From Bacteroidota bacterium (GTDB lineage: Bacteria; Bacteroidota; Bacteroidia; 2-12-FULL-35-15): a stretch of DNA of 64,000 nt. The notes beneath the pieces were generated by a model. That model did not search any database, had not been told where the DNA came from, and was given only the letters and a program-made list of their open reading frames with translations. A program made the translations under genes and the position numbers. The stretch's first letter is position 1, and the number at the start of each line of letters is the position of its first letter. The stretch spans positions 124,001 through 188,000 of the forward strand of contig JAOQAG010000001.1 in the NCBI GenBank assembly GCA_025963715.1, in the 5' to 3' direction. This document shows positions 7,762 through 16,579 of this stretch, piece after piece.

Positions 7762-7794
7762 ACTGTCATCCCGGGTCAGGCCCGGGATGACAGT
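7762..7794. repeat. GTCATCCCGGG palindromic repeat, copy 1
   Basis: Perfect 14-bp arms (ACTGTCATCCCGGG and its complement) enclose TCAGG. Other copies are at 27237-27263, 27281-27321, 31938-31977, 47632-47661 and 62511-62553. Confidence 0.9.
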
Positions 7795-7862
7795 CAAGAA
7801 AATGAAACTGACAATTAATTAACATTTTGTTCTAAGTGTCCTCAGTGCCTTAGTGGTAAATG

Positions 7863-8450
7863 TCACTTTCTTACCAAATTAATAAACAACTCTTTTTCTT
7901 CTCTCGGGGCGATAGAATTATAGCAGGCTTCAAACGTTTTGAATTCAAAATACGGTTCAAAATAGTTCCGGTATTCTTCTTTGCTTCCACCGAAAGGCGG
8001 CTCCGTTGTATTGAAAATGCGATCGAAAAGTACGCCGATTAATTTCCCTTTTGGTTGTAGCAAGCGGTGCATGGTTGCCGCATATTTACTACGCAATGCC
8101 GGATCCAATGCGCAAAAGAAAGTTTGTTCCACAATCAGATCGTACGTGTGAGCGTGTTCAAAAAAATCGGCAAGCAGTAATTTATTTGCAGGAAAATCAG
8201 GCACGCGTTTTTTGAAATTGGCAATCGGTTCTTCTGCGAGATCTATCACGGTAACATTTGTAAAACCATTGCGGAATAAAAATTCTGCTTCGTAGGCATT
8301 GCCTGCACCGGGAATTAAAATTTCAATATTTTTATCCGTTAATTGTTCGACGTACGTTTTCAACGGAGCGGTGATCTTTCCGGCATCCCAGGTGGTTTCT
8401 TTTTTTTGATACCGGGCCTCCCAGTATTTTTTATCGAATGATGAGTGCAT
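7863..8450 (-). CDS. TPMT-family SAM-dependent methyltransferase
   Basis: This 195-residue protein has the thiopurine-S-methyltransferase family layout. An N-terminal YWEARYQKKETTWDAG segment is followed by the SAM-binding glycine motif ILIPGAGNAYEAEFL, an acidic strand end VTVIDLA, and DLIVEQTFFCALDP. Bacterial relatives methylate thiols, halides, selenium or tellurium compounds; the substrate here cannot be read from sequence. It is cytoplasmic. The gene starts 24 nt after the DUF5686 gene on the same strand, so the two may be co-transcribed, though no functional link is obvious. Confidence 0.85.
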   Translation of the reverse strand: MHSSFDKKYWEARYQKKETTWDAGKITAPLKTYVEQLTDKNIEILIPGAGNAYEAEFLFRNGFTNVTVIDLAEEPIANFKKRVPDFPANKLLLADFFEHAHTYDLIVEQTFFCALDPALRSKYAATMHRLLQPKGKLIGVLFDRIFNTTEPPFGGSKEEYRNYFEPYFEFKTFEACYNSIAPREEKELFINLVRK

Positions 8451-8474
8451 GAATATGATTTTGATCAGGAAAAT

Positions 8475-10994
8475 TTATAACGAAAACTGCACGCCCACTT
8501 TGATTCCCCATTTACTGATCCGGTCGCCGGGATTATTCCGTTTGTAATCCTGGATATAAAAATCATCGTTATACGTTAAGCGGTACAAATAATCGATCCG
8601 GAAAATATTAAAGATATTTTCAATTCCCAGGTCGGCCTCAAAGTAAGGAACATCATCCATGGAAGTGAAATGATTGTTGGCATTAAAATCCTTGTTTTTA
8701 CTGCTCAGCGTGCCGTACATCATATTGATGCCAACTACTTCACGCCAGTTGTATTCTTTGAGCAAAGGCACGCGGTTAAAAAACAAGCCGTTAAAATGGT
8801 GCTGCCAGAATGCCTGGATATACTGGTCGCTCACAAACTCAAAATTACTCATTTGATTGAACGTGTTGTTGGCGAAGAAAAACGTTTCATTTCCGGAAGG
8901 AATGTTCAGGAAAATGTAAGGGATCTTTGAAAATACCTTTCCAACCACCACGTATACCTGCGATGTACCAAGTGTTGCAAAGCGGTATCGGTTTTGAAAC
9001 GACAGGTCCACTTTGTGATAATTAAAATCGCCCTGCAATACATTTTTTAATCCGAGTGTGTACGTCAGCGTGATGATCGGGGATTTGCGGTTACCAAGGC
9101 TGATCCGCTCATTCCCGTTTTGGATGTAACGTTCTTTTGCCGAATAGCGCACGTTGGCCACTACTTCCGTCATCGAGTATTTGCGTTGCTGGAAAATATG
9201 GAACTGATCTTCCGTGACAACGGGGAAAAGCGGCGATGTGCGTGTATTCTGGAAGGTAAGGGTCGTGGTAACGCCCTGTGCAAATTCGCGCAGGTACCAG
9301 ACGCGCGCTTCACGCTTACGCACCAGTTTTGAAACCGAATTGATCTGGGAAAATGTATTGAACAAACTGTTGGGCGCCTGTCCTAAATTAAGGCTGGAAC
9401 TGGAATAGCTTCTGCCGACAATGTCAATGTCATCGCGGTATTGCACGCCCGCCACACTCCATGGATAACGGGTAATGATGCGCTGTACCTGCGCATTGTA
9501 TTTAAATCCTTTATCCCTGAAACCATACGCGCCGTAACCGCTCAGCACCCATTTTTTACTGAATTTATCATTCGTGTAAGCGCCTAGTTTTATCTTATCG
9601 CCTTCATATTTATTGTGACTGTAAAGCTGCATGTAATGCCCCACATTCACGGGGCCAATATCTTTGTAGCCGGTAAATAAAAAGTAAAGAATGTTTGCAC
9701 CGTTTTTAATGAACGGGATCCGGCGAACGGTATCGATCAGGTCGTATGATTTGGATTCGAGCGGACTTAATTTTTCATGCCGGTTGTTTTTCCACCAGGC
9801 GGTGTCTTTTGTGACCGCATCTTCGGCAAATGTCATGGTGCTTTCGTAAAAACTTTTCTCTTTTGGTTTGTTCACCACATAATTGCGGTTGGAGTTGTAG
9901 GTGCGGATCACCATGCTGACAAACTTGCTTTTTACCGGCGAAAAATCAACCATGGTGCGGATCTGCACCGGCACCCATGGCCCGGCTTCCGTCGGGATCA
10001 ATATTTCCTGCAGGCGTGCGCGGATGATCCAATCCAGGTTGACATCAGGAGTAATCCCAAGGTCCAGCTGCTTGATGGCGAAGCTGCTATCGGCGATCCA
10101 AAGAGTGCCGGAATAACAAAGATCTTTTTTATTCCTGGGGCGGCAATCGATCTTGAAACATCTTAAACTATCAATGTAGACGGTATCAAGCAAGTAATAA
10201 TTGTAAAATAAAAAAGCGTTATCCGCGATGGGCGAAAGAATATCTTTTCCCTGGATCGCTACACTGTTATTGGCGAAATTGTAATTCTGGAAATCGGTTC
10301 CGGTAAGCGATGCGGCTGCATTTCCGTCCTTCATTCCCACAAATTTTATTTTCTCGGCGGTCACATCTTCATGCCGTTTTTTTACATCCTGGTAGGAATA
10401 AATATCAGAGATCACTTCGCTCATCATCACCGGTAAGTTGGCCCGGCTTTCATCATTTACAAGCAGATCCAGGCTGTCCCACATGGTTACAAACGGACGG
10501 AAGATCTTCCATTTGCGCATCCTTGGCGTGATGTTATCCACATCGGCTTCCTGTTTTGTGTAGCTGGTATACTGTACGGATTTTAAATTATCGCGGTTGT
10601 ATTTTGCTTTATTGGCCTGTGCCTTGCGGATGATCGCCCATGCCGGATTTTCTTCATCGGTGGCCCGGACTTCCACGGTTCCAAGTGTGAGCGCTTCCGG
10701 ACTTAATAAAAAATCGATGGTTTGTTTTTGTCCTTTTTTAACGGCTTTCGCACGTGATTTGTAACCGATCTGCGAAACGAAAATGGAATCTTTAGGTGCG
10801 TTGGTCTTCAAAGAATAATAGCCTTCAAAATCTGTAACGGTTCCTGTAAATGTTCCTTTAAAATAAATGTTCACGAACGGAATCCCGGCATTGGTGCCTT
10901 TTTCCGTTACACGCCCGCTGATAACTGTTTCCTGCGCATGGACGGTGAAGCCAAGCAGCAGGAACAAAAGTAAAAGCGGTATTTTTTTTAACAT
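8475..10994 (-). CDS. DUF5686 outer-membrane protein with CarboxypepD_reg-like domain
   Basis: The 839-residue protein begins with the signal peptide MLKKIPLLLLFLLLGFTVHA. A carboxypeptidase-regulatory-like beta-sandwich follows (about 24-110, VISGRVTEKGTNAGIPFVNI), then the long DUF5686 region to the C-terminus. The tail alternates hydrophobic and aromatic residues and ends in WGIKVGVQFSL, as expected of an outer-membrane beta barrel with a terminal aromatic or hydrophobic strand. The family is common in Bacteroidota and has no established biochemical role. It is related in build to the N-terminal part of SusC/TonB receptors but lacks a plug domain. It precedes the methyltransferase gene on the same strand. 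Confidence 0.82.
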   Translation of the reverse strand: MLKKIPLLLLFLLLGFTVHAQETVISGRVTEKGTNAGIPFVNIYFKGTFTGTVTDFEGYYSLKTNAPKDSIFVSQIGYKSRAKAVKKGQKQTIDFLLSPEALTLGTVEVRATDEENPAWAIIRKAQANKAKYNRDNLKSVQYTSYTKQEADVDNITPRMRKWKIFRPFVTMWDSLDLLVNDESRANLPVMMSEVISDIYSYQDVKKRHEDVTAEKIKFVGMKDGNAAASLTGTDFQNYNFANNSVAIQGKDILSPIADNAFLFYNYYLLDTVYIDSLRCFKIDCRPRNKKDLCYSGTLWIADSSFAIKQLDLGITPDVNLDWIIRARLQEILIPTEAGPWVPVQIRTMVDFSPVKSKFVSMVIRTYNSNRNYVVNKPKEKSFYESTMTFAEDAVTKDTAWWKNNRHEKLSPLESKSYDLIDTVRRIPFIKNGANILYFLFTGYKDIGPVNVGHYMQLYSHNKYEGDKIKLGAYTNDKFSKKWVLSGYGAYGFRDKGFKYNAQVQRIITRYPWSVAGVQYRDDIDIVGRSYSSSSLNLGQAPNSLFNTFSQINSVSKLVRKREARVWYLREFAQGVTTTLTFQNTRTSPLFPVVTEDQFHIFQQRKYSMTEVVANVRYSAKERYIQNGNERISLGNRKSPIITLTYTLGLKNVLQGDFNYHKVDLSFQNRYRFATLGTSQVYVVVGKVFSKIPYIFLNIPSGNETFFFANNTFNQMSNFEFVSDQYIQAFWQHHFNGLFFNRVPLLKEYNWREVVGINMMYGTLSSKNKDFNANNHFTSMDDVPYFEADLGIENIFNIFRIDYLYRLTYNDDFYIQDYKRNNPGDRISKWGIKVGVQFSL

Positions 10995-11263
10995 GTTACT
11001 AATTACGGGATTGAGTAGTGCTGTGTTTTTTATTCTTTTACTTTTTTATTCTTTTGTGTTTTACACCCCCTAACCCCTCTCAAGAGGGGAATGCACGCTA
11101 CATGGAGCAATGTGTTATGCTATATATTTTATAACGTTCTTAAAAACTATAATTTTAAAAGCTTGCAGCATCAAATCCCCTCTTGAGAGGGGCAGGGGGG
11201 GCTGCGCAAAGCACCCCAACTCACACACAGCAAACTTTAAACTTTTGAACTTTAAACTTTGAA
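10995..11263. repeat. Intergenic CCCCTCTTGAGAGGGG repeats
   Basis: No gene is seen. Copies of the 16-nt near-palindrome occur at 11074-11089 (CA centre) and 11177-11192 (TG centre), in opposite orientation. Adjacent words are also mirrored, such as TTTTACACCCCC before the first copy. A third copy is at 44501-44516. The GAACTTTAAACTTTTG words near 11229-11263 belong to another dispersed family. Confidence 0.8.
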
Positions 11264-12697
11264 CTATTTCCTTTCAAGAAGCACCACATTCTCCACATGA
11301 TGCGTTTGCGGGAACATGTCTACCGGCTGCACTTTTGTTACTTTGTATTTTGCATCCAGTAATTGCAGGTCGCGCGCCTGTGTAGCCGGGTTACAGCTTA
11401 CATACACGATGCGCGCCGGTTCTATTTCCAAAATTTTATTGGTCACATCATCGTGCATACCTGCACGCGGCGGATCGGTAATGATCACATCCGGCTTGCC
11501 GTTTTCCAGTACAAATGCATCATTCAGCACATCTTTCAGATCTCCGGCGTAAAACACCGTATTGGTAATTTTGTTAAGCTCTGAGTTTATTTTAGCATCT
11601 TCAATTGCTGCAGGAACATATTCCACACCCACCACTTTTTTTGCCTGGTGCGCCACAAAGTTGGCAATAGTGCCGGTTCCGGTGTATAGATCATATACTA
11701 CCTCGTTACTTTTAATACCTGCAAAATCGCGTGTGACTTTGTATAATTCGTATGCCTGTTCGGAATTGGTCTGGTAAAAACTTTTCGGCCCGATCTTGAA
11801 TTTCAAGCCTTCCATGTTTTCATAAATGCTGTCGTTTCCTTTAAATGCAACAATCTCCAGGTCGCTGATGGTATCATTCTTTTTTGAATTGATCACATAC
11901 TGCAACGACGTGATCTGCGGGAACTGGTTACCAATATGATTCAGCAGCTTTTCAATGTTTTCTTTATCGTTGTAAAAAAATGAAACGATCACCATCCATT
12001 CGCCGGTAGAAGTGCTGCGGATAATGATGTTGCGGAGCAAACCGATCTGTTCGCGCAGATCAAAAAATGATAAATTATTTTCCAGTGCGTATTTTCTTAC
12101 TTCGTTGCGGATCGCGTTGGAAGGCTCTTCCTGCAGATAGCATGTATCAATATCAAGGATCTTATCAAACATCCCGGGGATGTGAAAACCAAGCGCATTG
12201 CGTGTTTCCTCGCCGGCATTATCTCCAAAGGCAATGCTTTTATCATTGATCTGCTCCAGCGTCAGCCATTTTTTATTGGAAAATGTAAACTCCAGCTTGT
12301 TCCTGTAATTGTATGTTTTTTTCGAGGGAAGTATTTTCTGAATTTCCGGAAGCTCAATCCTGGCCAGTCGTGTAAGCGCATCTGTTACCTGTTTGTGTTT
12401 GTAAAACAATTGCCATTCGTAGCTCATGTTTTGCCATTTACAGCCGCCGCAGGTGCCAAAATGTTTGCACACGGGCTCTGTGCGTTTGTCGGATGCATGT
12501 TTTACCGCGATAACATTTGCTTCGCGGTATTTACTTTTTTTACGCGTGATCTGCACATCCACTATATCTCCGGGAACGGCGCCTTTTATAAAGATCACAT
12601 ATTCTTCTGTTCTCGCCACCGATTGTCCGTCGGAGCTGGCATCAATTACACTTACATTCTCAAGGATCGGTAAAGGCTTTTTGTTGTTTGGTTTCAT
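11264..12697 (-). CDS. rlmD: 23S rRNA (uracil-C5)-methyltransferase RlmD/RumA family
   Basis: The 477-residue protein has an N-terminal TRAM RNA-binding domain (about 5-65). Four cysteines, C77, C83, C86 and C186, fit the [4Fe-4S] cluster of this family. A SAM-binding domain (YDLYTGTGTIANFVA) and the nucleophile motif VSCNPATQARD (C435) complete the enzyme. The family makes 5-methyluridine in 23S rRNA from SAM. The specific position (747 or 1939, or both as in RlmCD) cannot be decided from sequence alone, so the symbol is provisional. It is cytoplasmic and monocistronic, with a TAAATTTG element upstream at 12734-12741. Confidence 0.9.
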   Translation of the reverse strand: MKPNNKKPLPILENVSVIDASSDGQSVARTEEYVIFIKGAVPGDIVDVQITRKKSKYREANVIAVKHASDKRTEPVCKHFGTCGGCKWQNMSYEWQLFYKHKQVTDALTRLARIELPEIQKILPSKKTYNYRNKLEFTFSNKKWLTLEQINDKSIAFGDNAGEETRNALGFHIPGMFDKILDIDTCYLQEEPSNAIRNEVRKYALENNLSFFDLREQIGLLRNIIIRSTSTGEWMVIVSFFYNDKENIEKLLNHIGNQFPQITSLQYVINSKKNDTISDLEIVAFKGNDSIYENMEGLKFKIGPKSFYQTNSEQAYELYKVTRDFAGIKSNEVVYDLYTGTGTIANFVAHQAKKVVGVEYVPAAIEDAKINSELNKITNTVFYAGDLKDVLNDAFVLENGKPDVIITDPPRAGMHDDVTNKILEIEPARIVYVSCNPATQARDLQLLDAKYKVTKVQPVDMFPQTHHVENVVLLERK

Positions 12698-12733
12698 CAG
12701 TCGTTTAGTTCGTTGCGCTTTTTACACAACCCG

Positions 12734-12741
12734 CAAATTTA
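12734..12741 (-). promoter_or_regulatory. TAnnTTTG -7 element of rlmD
   Basis: The minus strand reads TAAATTTG, about 37 nt before the ATG at 12697. Confidence 0.5.
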
Positions 12742-12890
12742 CTAAAAGCGATTGGAATAAAGAATACCTGATTTTACGTTGATTGGCGTCTTAAAATTAG
12801 CTGAAAAAATGCGGTTGTATCTTTTTTTCAGCACATCGTTATATGTTCAAAATCTCCCTGATTAATTCTCATCTCTAAAAAATTAAAGCC

Positions 12891-14366
12891 ATGAAGAGCA
12901 CTGCCATCAACAAATTGAACGCTAAAATTGCCATTACGGTAATAGCAGTTGGTACACTTATCAGCATTGCGTTTGTAAAATCACCATCCGTTCAAAACGA
13001 TACAATTGTTGCCAAAAAAAAGGTGGAACAGCCTTTAAAAGGTGTAGATGTAGCGTATACATCCTATAAAATAAATGCCGGGGAAGCTTCCGTAAATGTG
13101 TATTCCACCGGATCAAAAATAAACATCCCGGCCGGTGCATTTGTGGATAGTAAAGGCAAACCCGTTACCGGAATGGTGGATGTAAAATACCGCGAGTTCC
13201 ACGATCCTTCCGATTTTTTTGTCAGCGGGATTCCCATGACCTATGATTCTGCCGGTGTGCAATATCATTTTGAATCGGCGGGAATGCTGGAAATACTGGC
13301 TTCCCAGGATGGAGTGCCGGTTTTTGTAAACCCTGATAAAAAAATAATTGTGGAAATGGCTTCCGAACAGCAGGAAGATAAATACAACATTTACCGCTTT
13401 GATTCGCTTGCCGGTAACTGGAAATTTATGTACAAAGACAGGGCAAAAGGTACAGGCGAATCTACACCGGCGATAAAAAATGAAATGCCTGTAGCTTCAG
13501 CTATACCGGTAACACGGCAGCTCTTAAATGCAGAAGCATTGCCTGATCCGGTAAAACCGCAATTGGTAAATAAACACAATTTCCAGTTTAATTTAAATGT
13601 GGATCTGGCAGAATTTCCGGAGATCGATGTGTACAAAAATGTGCTGTACGAAGTAAAAGATCAGGAAGCGGATTTCAATAAAAGCTACGCCAGCATTACC
13701 TGGAGCGATGTATCGCTGGAAAAAAATAACAGCGGAAGTTACCTGATGACATTGGCGAGAGGAATGGAATCACACACGTTTATTGTGAATCCTGTTTTTG
13801 ACGAAGCATCCTACAATGCTGCATTTTCAACCTATCAGTCACTGCTGACCGAACGTAAAAACAAGGAAGCGCTTACACGAAAAACAAATGATTCGATTTA
13901 CCGGGTGTTGGATGACGAACGTAAATTTCAGGCTGCGTATGCAAAGGATTATTCTTTGCAGGCAGCTGCGCGACTGGAAACCCAGAATGTGGTACAACGT
14001 GTATTTGTGATCAATGGATTTGGCATCTGGAACTCCGATTGTCCGGCTTGTTTACCGCGCGGAGAAGAGTTTGCGGCAACGTATGTGGATTCCCTGACCG
14101 GAAAAAAGCTACAGTTTAAAACCCTGTACCTGGTAGAAAAAGGCCGTAACGCCATGTTTGCCATTACTTCGTATTCGCGCTTGTATTACGATCCTAAAAA
14201 AGAAAATTTACTTTGGGCGGTAACGATGGATAATCATTTGGCGGTATTTAAACAATCGCGGTTTAAAGATCTGAAAGAGAAGAACGACAGTTGTACTGTG
14301 TCCATGACAGTGATCGGGGAACACATCACAACCGCTTACCAGGTGAAAAAAATATTACAATTCTGA
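12891..14366 (+). CDS. Membrane-anchored or secreted protein of unknown function
   Basis: I cannot name this 491-residue protein. An N-terminal hydrophobic segment (about 12-30, KIAITVIAVGTLISIAFV) acts as signal or anchor. A beta-rich region follows (about 60-170), containing GSKINIPAGAFVDSKGKPV, which recalls ZU5/carboxypeptidase-regulatory-like domains in Bacteroidota surface proteins. Later residues (about 250-350) include a charged, helical KNKEALTRKTNDSIYR segment. A CPACLP motif lies near 390, with a second Cys pair possibility. The gene is 19 nt before the GldM-like gene on the same strand, so the two are probably co-expressed at the envelope. Confidence 0.6.
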   Translation: MKSTAINKLNAKIAITVIAVGTLISIAFVKSPSVQNDTIVAKKKVEQPLKGVDVAYTSYKINAGEASVNVYSTGSKINIPAGAFVDSKGKPVTGMVDVKYREFHDPSDFFVSGIPMTYDSAGVQYHFESAGMLEILASQDGVPVFVNPDKKIIVEMASEQQEDKYNIYRFDSLAGNWKFMYKDRAKGTGESTPAIKNEMPVASAIPVTRQLLNAEALPDPVKPQLVNKHNFQFNLNVDLAEFPEIDVYKNVLYEVKDQEADFNKSYASITWSDVSLEKNNSGSYLMTLARGMESHTFIVNPVFDEASYNAAFSTYQSLLTERKNKEALTRKTNDSIYRVLDDERKFQAAYAKDYSLQAAARLETQNVVQRVFVINGFGIWNSDCPACLPRGEEFAATYVDSLTGKKLQFKTLYLVEKGRNAMFAITSYSRLYYDPKKENLLWAVTMDNHLAVFKQSRFKDLKEKNDSCTVSMTVIGEHITTAYQVKKILQF

Positions 14367-14374
14367 TCTTAAAA

Positions 14375-14383
14375 AAGGAGGAG
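14375..14383 (+). promoter_or_regulatory. Strong Shine-Dalgarno AAGGAGGAG
   Basis: This canonical ribosome-binding site, 2-3 nt before the ATG at 14386, stands out because most genes here have none. It favours 14386 over downstream in-frame ATGs at 14446 and 14470. Confidence 0.55.
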
Positions 14384-14385
14384 AA

Positions 14386-15159
14386 ATGCTGATCAATCTT
14401 GCTTACAGGTATTTCAGGTATGCCGCATTCCGGATCGTTTCCGGGATGGGCATTAACCTTACAAAAAAAATGCTGCTGAGCATTTTTTTATTTCTTTTAT
14501 CCATGGTGCTCTCCGGGCAAACCGCTGTGGACAGTATCAAAGTAAAAAAAGTAAAATGGGCCGTGACTATAAAATCCGACAGTGTGTTCTGGATCGGTAA
14601 AGCCAATCCCGTAACCATTGATGTGAAAGGCGGAATGAACTATGCTGTGAATATAAAAGGCGGCACGATCTCAAAAAAGCCTGGCGGATATGTGGCGTAT
14701 GCACAGGAGGAAGGTGCCGTTACTGTTGCCGTTTACGAAAAGCTGCCGAAAAATAAAATGCGCGTACTTGCTACAAAATTAATTCCTGTAAAGCGCATTC
14801 CGGTTCCACAGATCTTTATTTGCGGCGTTCAGGCCGATTCTGTTATTGATAAGGAACAGATCATCCAGGACAATGTAGTAACGGCATATCATCCCTATTA
14901 TAAAGTGGCTTTGCCTGTAGTGGGTTTTGATATGGTTCTTCCCATGGGTACGGATAGTGCAAAGCTGACTTCTCCAAATAATCATTTCACGATCGAGATG
15001 CGAAAACACATTTACGGGATAAAATCGGGAACGCTTATTTATTTTGAAAATGTGTATTATTTATTGCCTGATGGCTCGAAGGAAAAGATAGATGCTTTTG
15101 GGGTTTATATAACAGAAACCAATAAATACAAGGTGGGGTACCGCATACGGGGATTGTAA
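14386..15159 (+). CDS. GldM C-terminal-like secreted protein
   Basis: The 257-residue protein has a hydrophobic signal/anchor (about 28-44, MLLSIFLFLLSMVLSGQ) and then two regions resembling the C-terminal Ig-like domains of the gliding/T9SS motor protein GldM. WIGKANPVTIDVKGG to IPVKRIPVPQIFICG matches the third domain pattern, and VVGFDMVLPMGTDS to VYYLLPDGSKEKIDAFGVYI the fourth. Full GldM has an N-terminal transmembrane helix and coiled region that are absent here, so this is a GldM-C-like paralogue rather than GldM. The strong ribosome-binding site supports this start, though signal-peptide geometry would also allow the ATG at 14446. It is paired with the preceding unknown envelope gene. 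Confidence 0.65.
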   Translation: MLINLAYRYFRYAAFRIVSGMGINLTKKMLLSIFLFLLSMVLSGQTAVDSIKVKKVKWAVTIKSDSVFWIGKANPVTIDVKGGMNYAVNIKGGTISKKPGGYVAYAQEEGAVTVAVYEKLPKNKMRVLATKLIPVKRIPVPQIFICGVQADSVIDKEQIIQDNVVTAYHPYYKVALPVVGFDMVLPMGTDSAKLTSPNNHFTIEMRKHIYGIKSGTLIYFENVYYLLPDGSKEKIDAFGVYITETNKYKVGYRIRGL

Positions 15160-15948
15160 CTATCTCACTTTCGCGATCGCATTGTTGCGTTTTATTGTTT
15201 GTTTCTCGTTCTCGGCATGCGTTACATATAGCTTATCCAGCGGTGTTAAATAATAATACGGCTTAAAGCTTTTGTAAAATTTCTTTACATTTTTATCGCA
15301 GTAACCGCTGGCCCAGGTTGCGTCAATGTAATACCAGGTGCCGCTGATCAGCACCCTGTCCCATGCATGATTGGTGGCAAAATTCTTTTTATTCCGTACG
15401 CGCTCAATGGCAGATGTGTTATTGCTTACTTTGCCAACGGCAATTTCGCATTTGATCCCGCTTTTTTTACACAATTCCTGGAACAATACGGCGTACCCTT
15501 CGCAGATCGCTTTACGGCTGCGCAGGATCCGCGCTGCATAATCGGCGTAAAACTTCTCGCGCTTTGCATCCAGGTCGGCCTGATTTTTATATGTGAATTT
15601 TATATTCTGATTTTTTTTTGAATGAAATTCTGCACAATCATACGCAATGTTGTTGGTGATCCAGATAAAGATAGAACGTACTTTATCTTCATCAGTGGTA
15701 TAAGGAGCGGTAAGATCATGCGCCAGGTCATCTGTTTTTTTATACCTTCTTTTAATGGACAAGGCATAAGCATCCACCTTCGAATAATCAATATCGGAAA
15801 CATCCACCGCAGTGCGTTCGTCGGTATTTACAGCATCGGACGCAGTAAAATCGGGCAGCGAATCGTTATCCTGCGCATGTAATCGCTGCAGGGAAACAAA
15901 CAAGAGAAGAAATAAAAATATGCTTTTTGAAATACGGTTTAAAAACAT
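15160..15948 (-). CDS. Secreted transglutaminase-like protein, copy A
   Basis: The chosen ATG at 15948 gives 262 residues with signal peptide MFLNRISKSIFLFLLLFVS and a cleavage after LHA. An upstream ATG (15978) overlaps a TAAATTTG promoter element and is less likely. The transglutaminase-like core carries the Cys-His-Asp triad: KAICEGYAVLFQELC, NHAWDRV and YYIDATW. Such bacterial domains usually hydrolyse or rearrange amide bonds rather than cross-link, and the substrate is unknown. The protein is paralogous to 16580-17281 throughout, including DLTAPYTTDEDKVRSIFIWIT versus DLTVNYTDDGDKVRAIYRWIT (segments shortened here by position). The two genes share a strand and flank a repeat array. Confidence 0.8.
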   Translation of the reverse strand: MFLNRISKSIFLFLLLFVSLQRLHAQDNDSLPDFTASDAVNTDERTAVDVSDIDYSKVDAYALSIKRRYKKTDDLAHDLTAPYTTDEDKVRSIFIWITNNIAYDCAEFHSKKNQNIKFTYKNQADLDAKREKFYADYAARILRSRKAICEGYAVLFQELCKKSGIKCEIAVGKVSNNTSAIERVRNKKNFATNHAWDRVLISGTWYYIDATWASGYCDKNVKKFYKSFKPYYYLTPLDKLYVTHAENEKQTIKRNNAIAKVR

Positions 15949-15975
15949 GCTTTTTGAGAGATAATGATCGTACAA

Positions 15976-15983
15976 CAAATTTA
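15976..15983 (-). promoter_or_regulatory. TAnnTTTG -7 element of transglutaminase copy A
   Basis: The minus strand reads TAAATTTG, 28 nt before ATG 15948. It overlaps the alternative ATG at 15978, arguing for the shorter protein. Confidence 0.5.
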
Positions 15984-16076
15984 ATCAAATGCTTTTTGAA
16001 AGTAAAGTGATTGCAAGTTTTCAACTGTTAAAAAAACAAAAATGGTTTTATTTAATTCAATAACCTGTGTTTTTTT

Positions 16077-16567
16077 CCACCACATAAGGCACAAAAGAAA
16101 ACATAAAGTTGTATCCGCCATACCAGGGTATTGTTTACGTTAACTCTCACACTCTTCCTTTGTTTTCCTTTTGTTTTCTTTTGTGGTTCAAATTTATGCT
16201 ACGCCTTATGTGTTTCTTTGTGTCTTCTGTGGTAATTTTTTCCACCACAAAAGGCACAAAAGAAAACATAAGGTTGTATCCGCCATACCTGGGTATTGTT
16301 TACGTTGGCTTTCACGCTCCCTCCTTTGTTTTTCTTTTGTTTTCTTTTGTGGTTCAAATTTATGCTACGCCTTATGTGCTTCTTTGTGTCTTCTGTGGTA
16401 ATTTTTTCCACCACAAAAGGCACAAAAGAAAACATAAGGTTGTATCCGCCATACCAGGGTATTGTTTATGTTGGCTTTCACGCTCCCTCCTTTGTTTTCC
16501 TTTTGTTTTCTTTTGTGATTCAAATTTACGCTACGTCTTATGTGTTTCTTTGTGCGGTATGTGGTAG
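16077..16567. repeat. Three-copy 165-bp tandem array of CCACAAAGGCAC elements
   Basis: Units begin at 16077, 16242 and 16408, giving periods of 165 and 166 bp. Each unit opens with CCACCACAAAAGGCACAAA and closes with TTTCTTTGTGTCTTCTGTGG, so each is itself an imperfect inverted repeat. Open frames within it are by-products of the repeat. The array sits between two paralogous genes and may reflect their duplication. Confidence 0.9.
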
Positions 16568-16579
16568 TTTTTTATTGTT

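Noticed and set aside
16077-16567. Long open frames and a CRISPR-like look in the 165-bp array
   Set aside because: Units are near-identical hairpins with no unique spacers, and the frames are fixed by the repeat on both strands. No cas gene is near.
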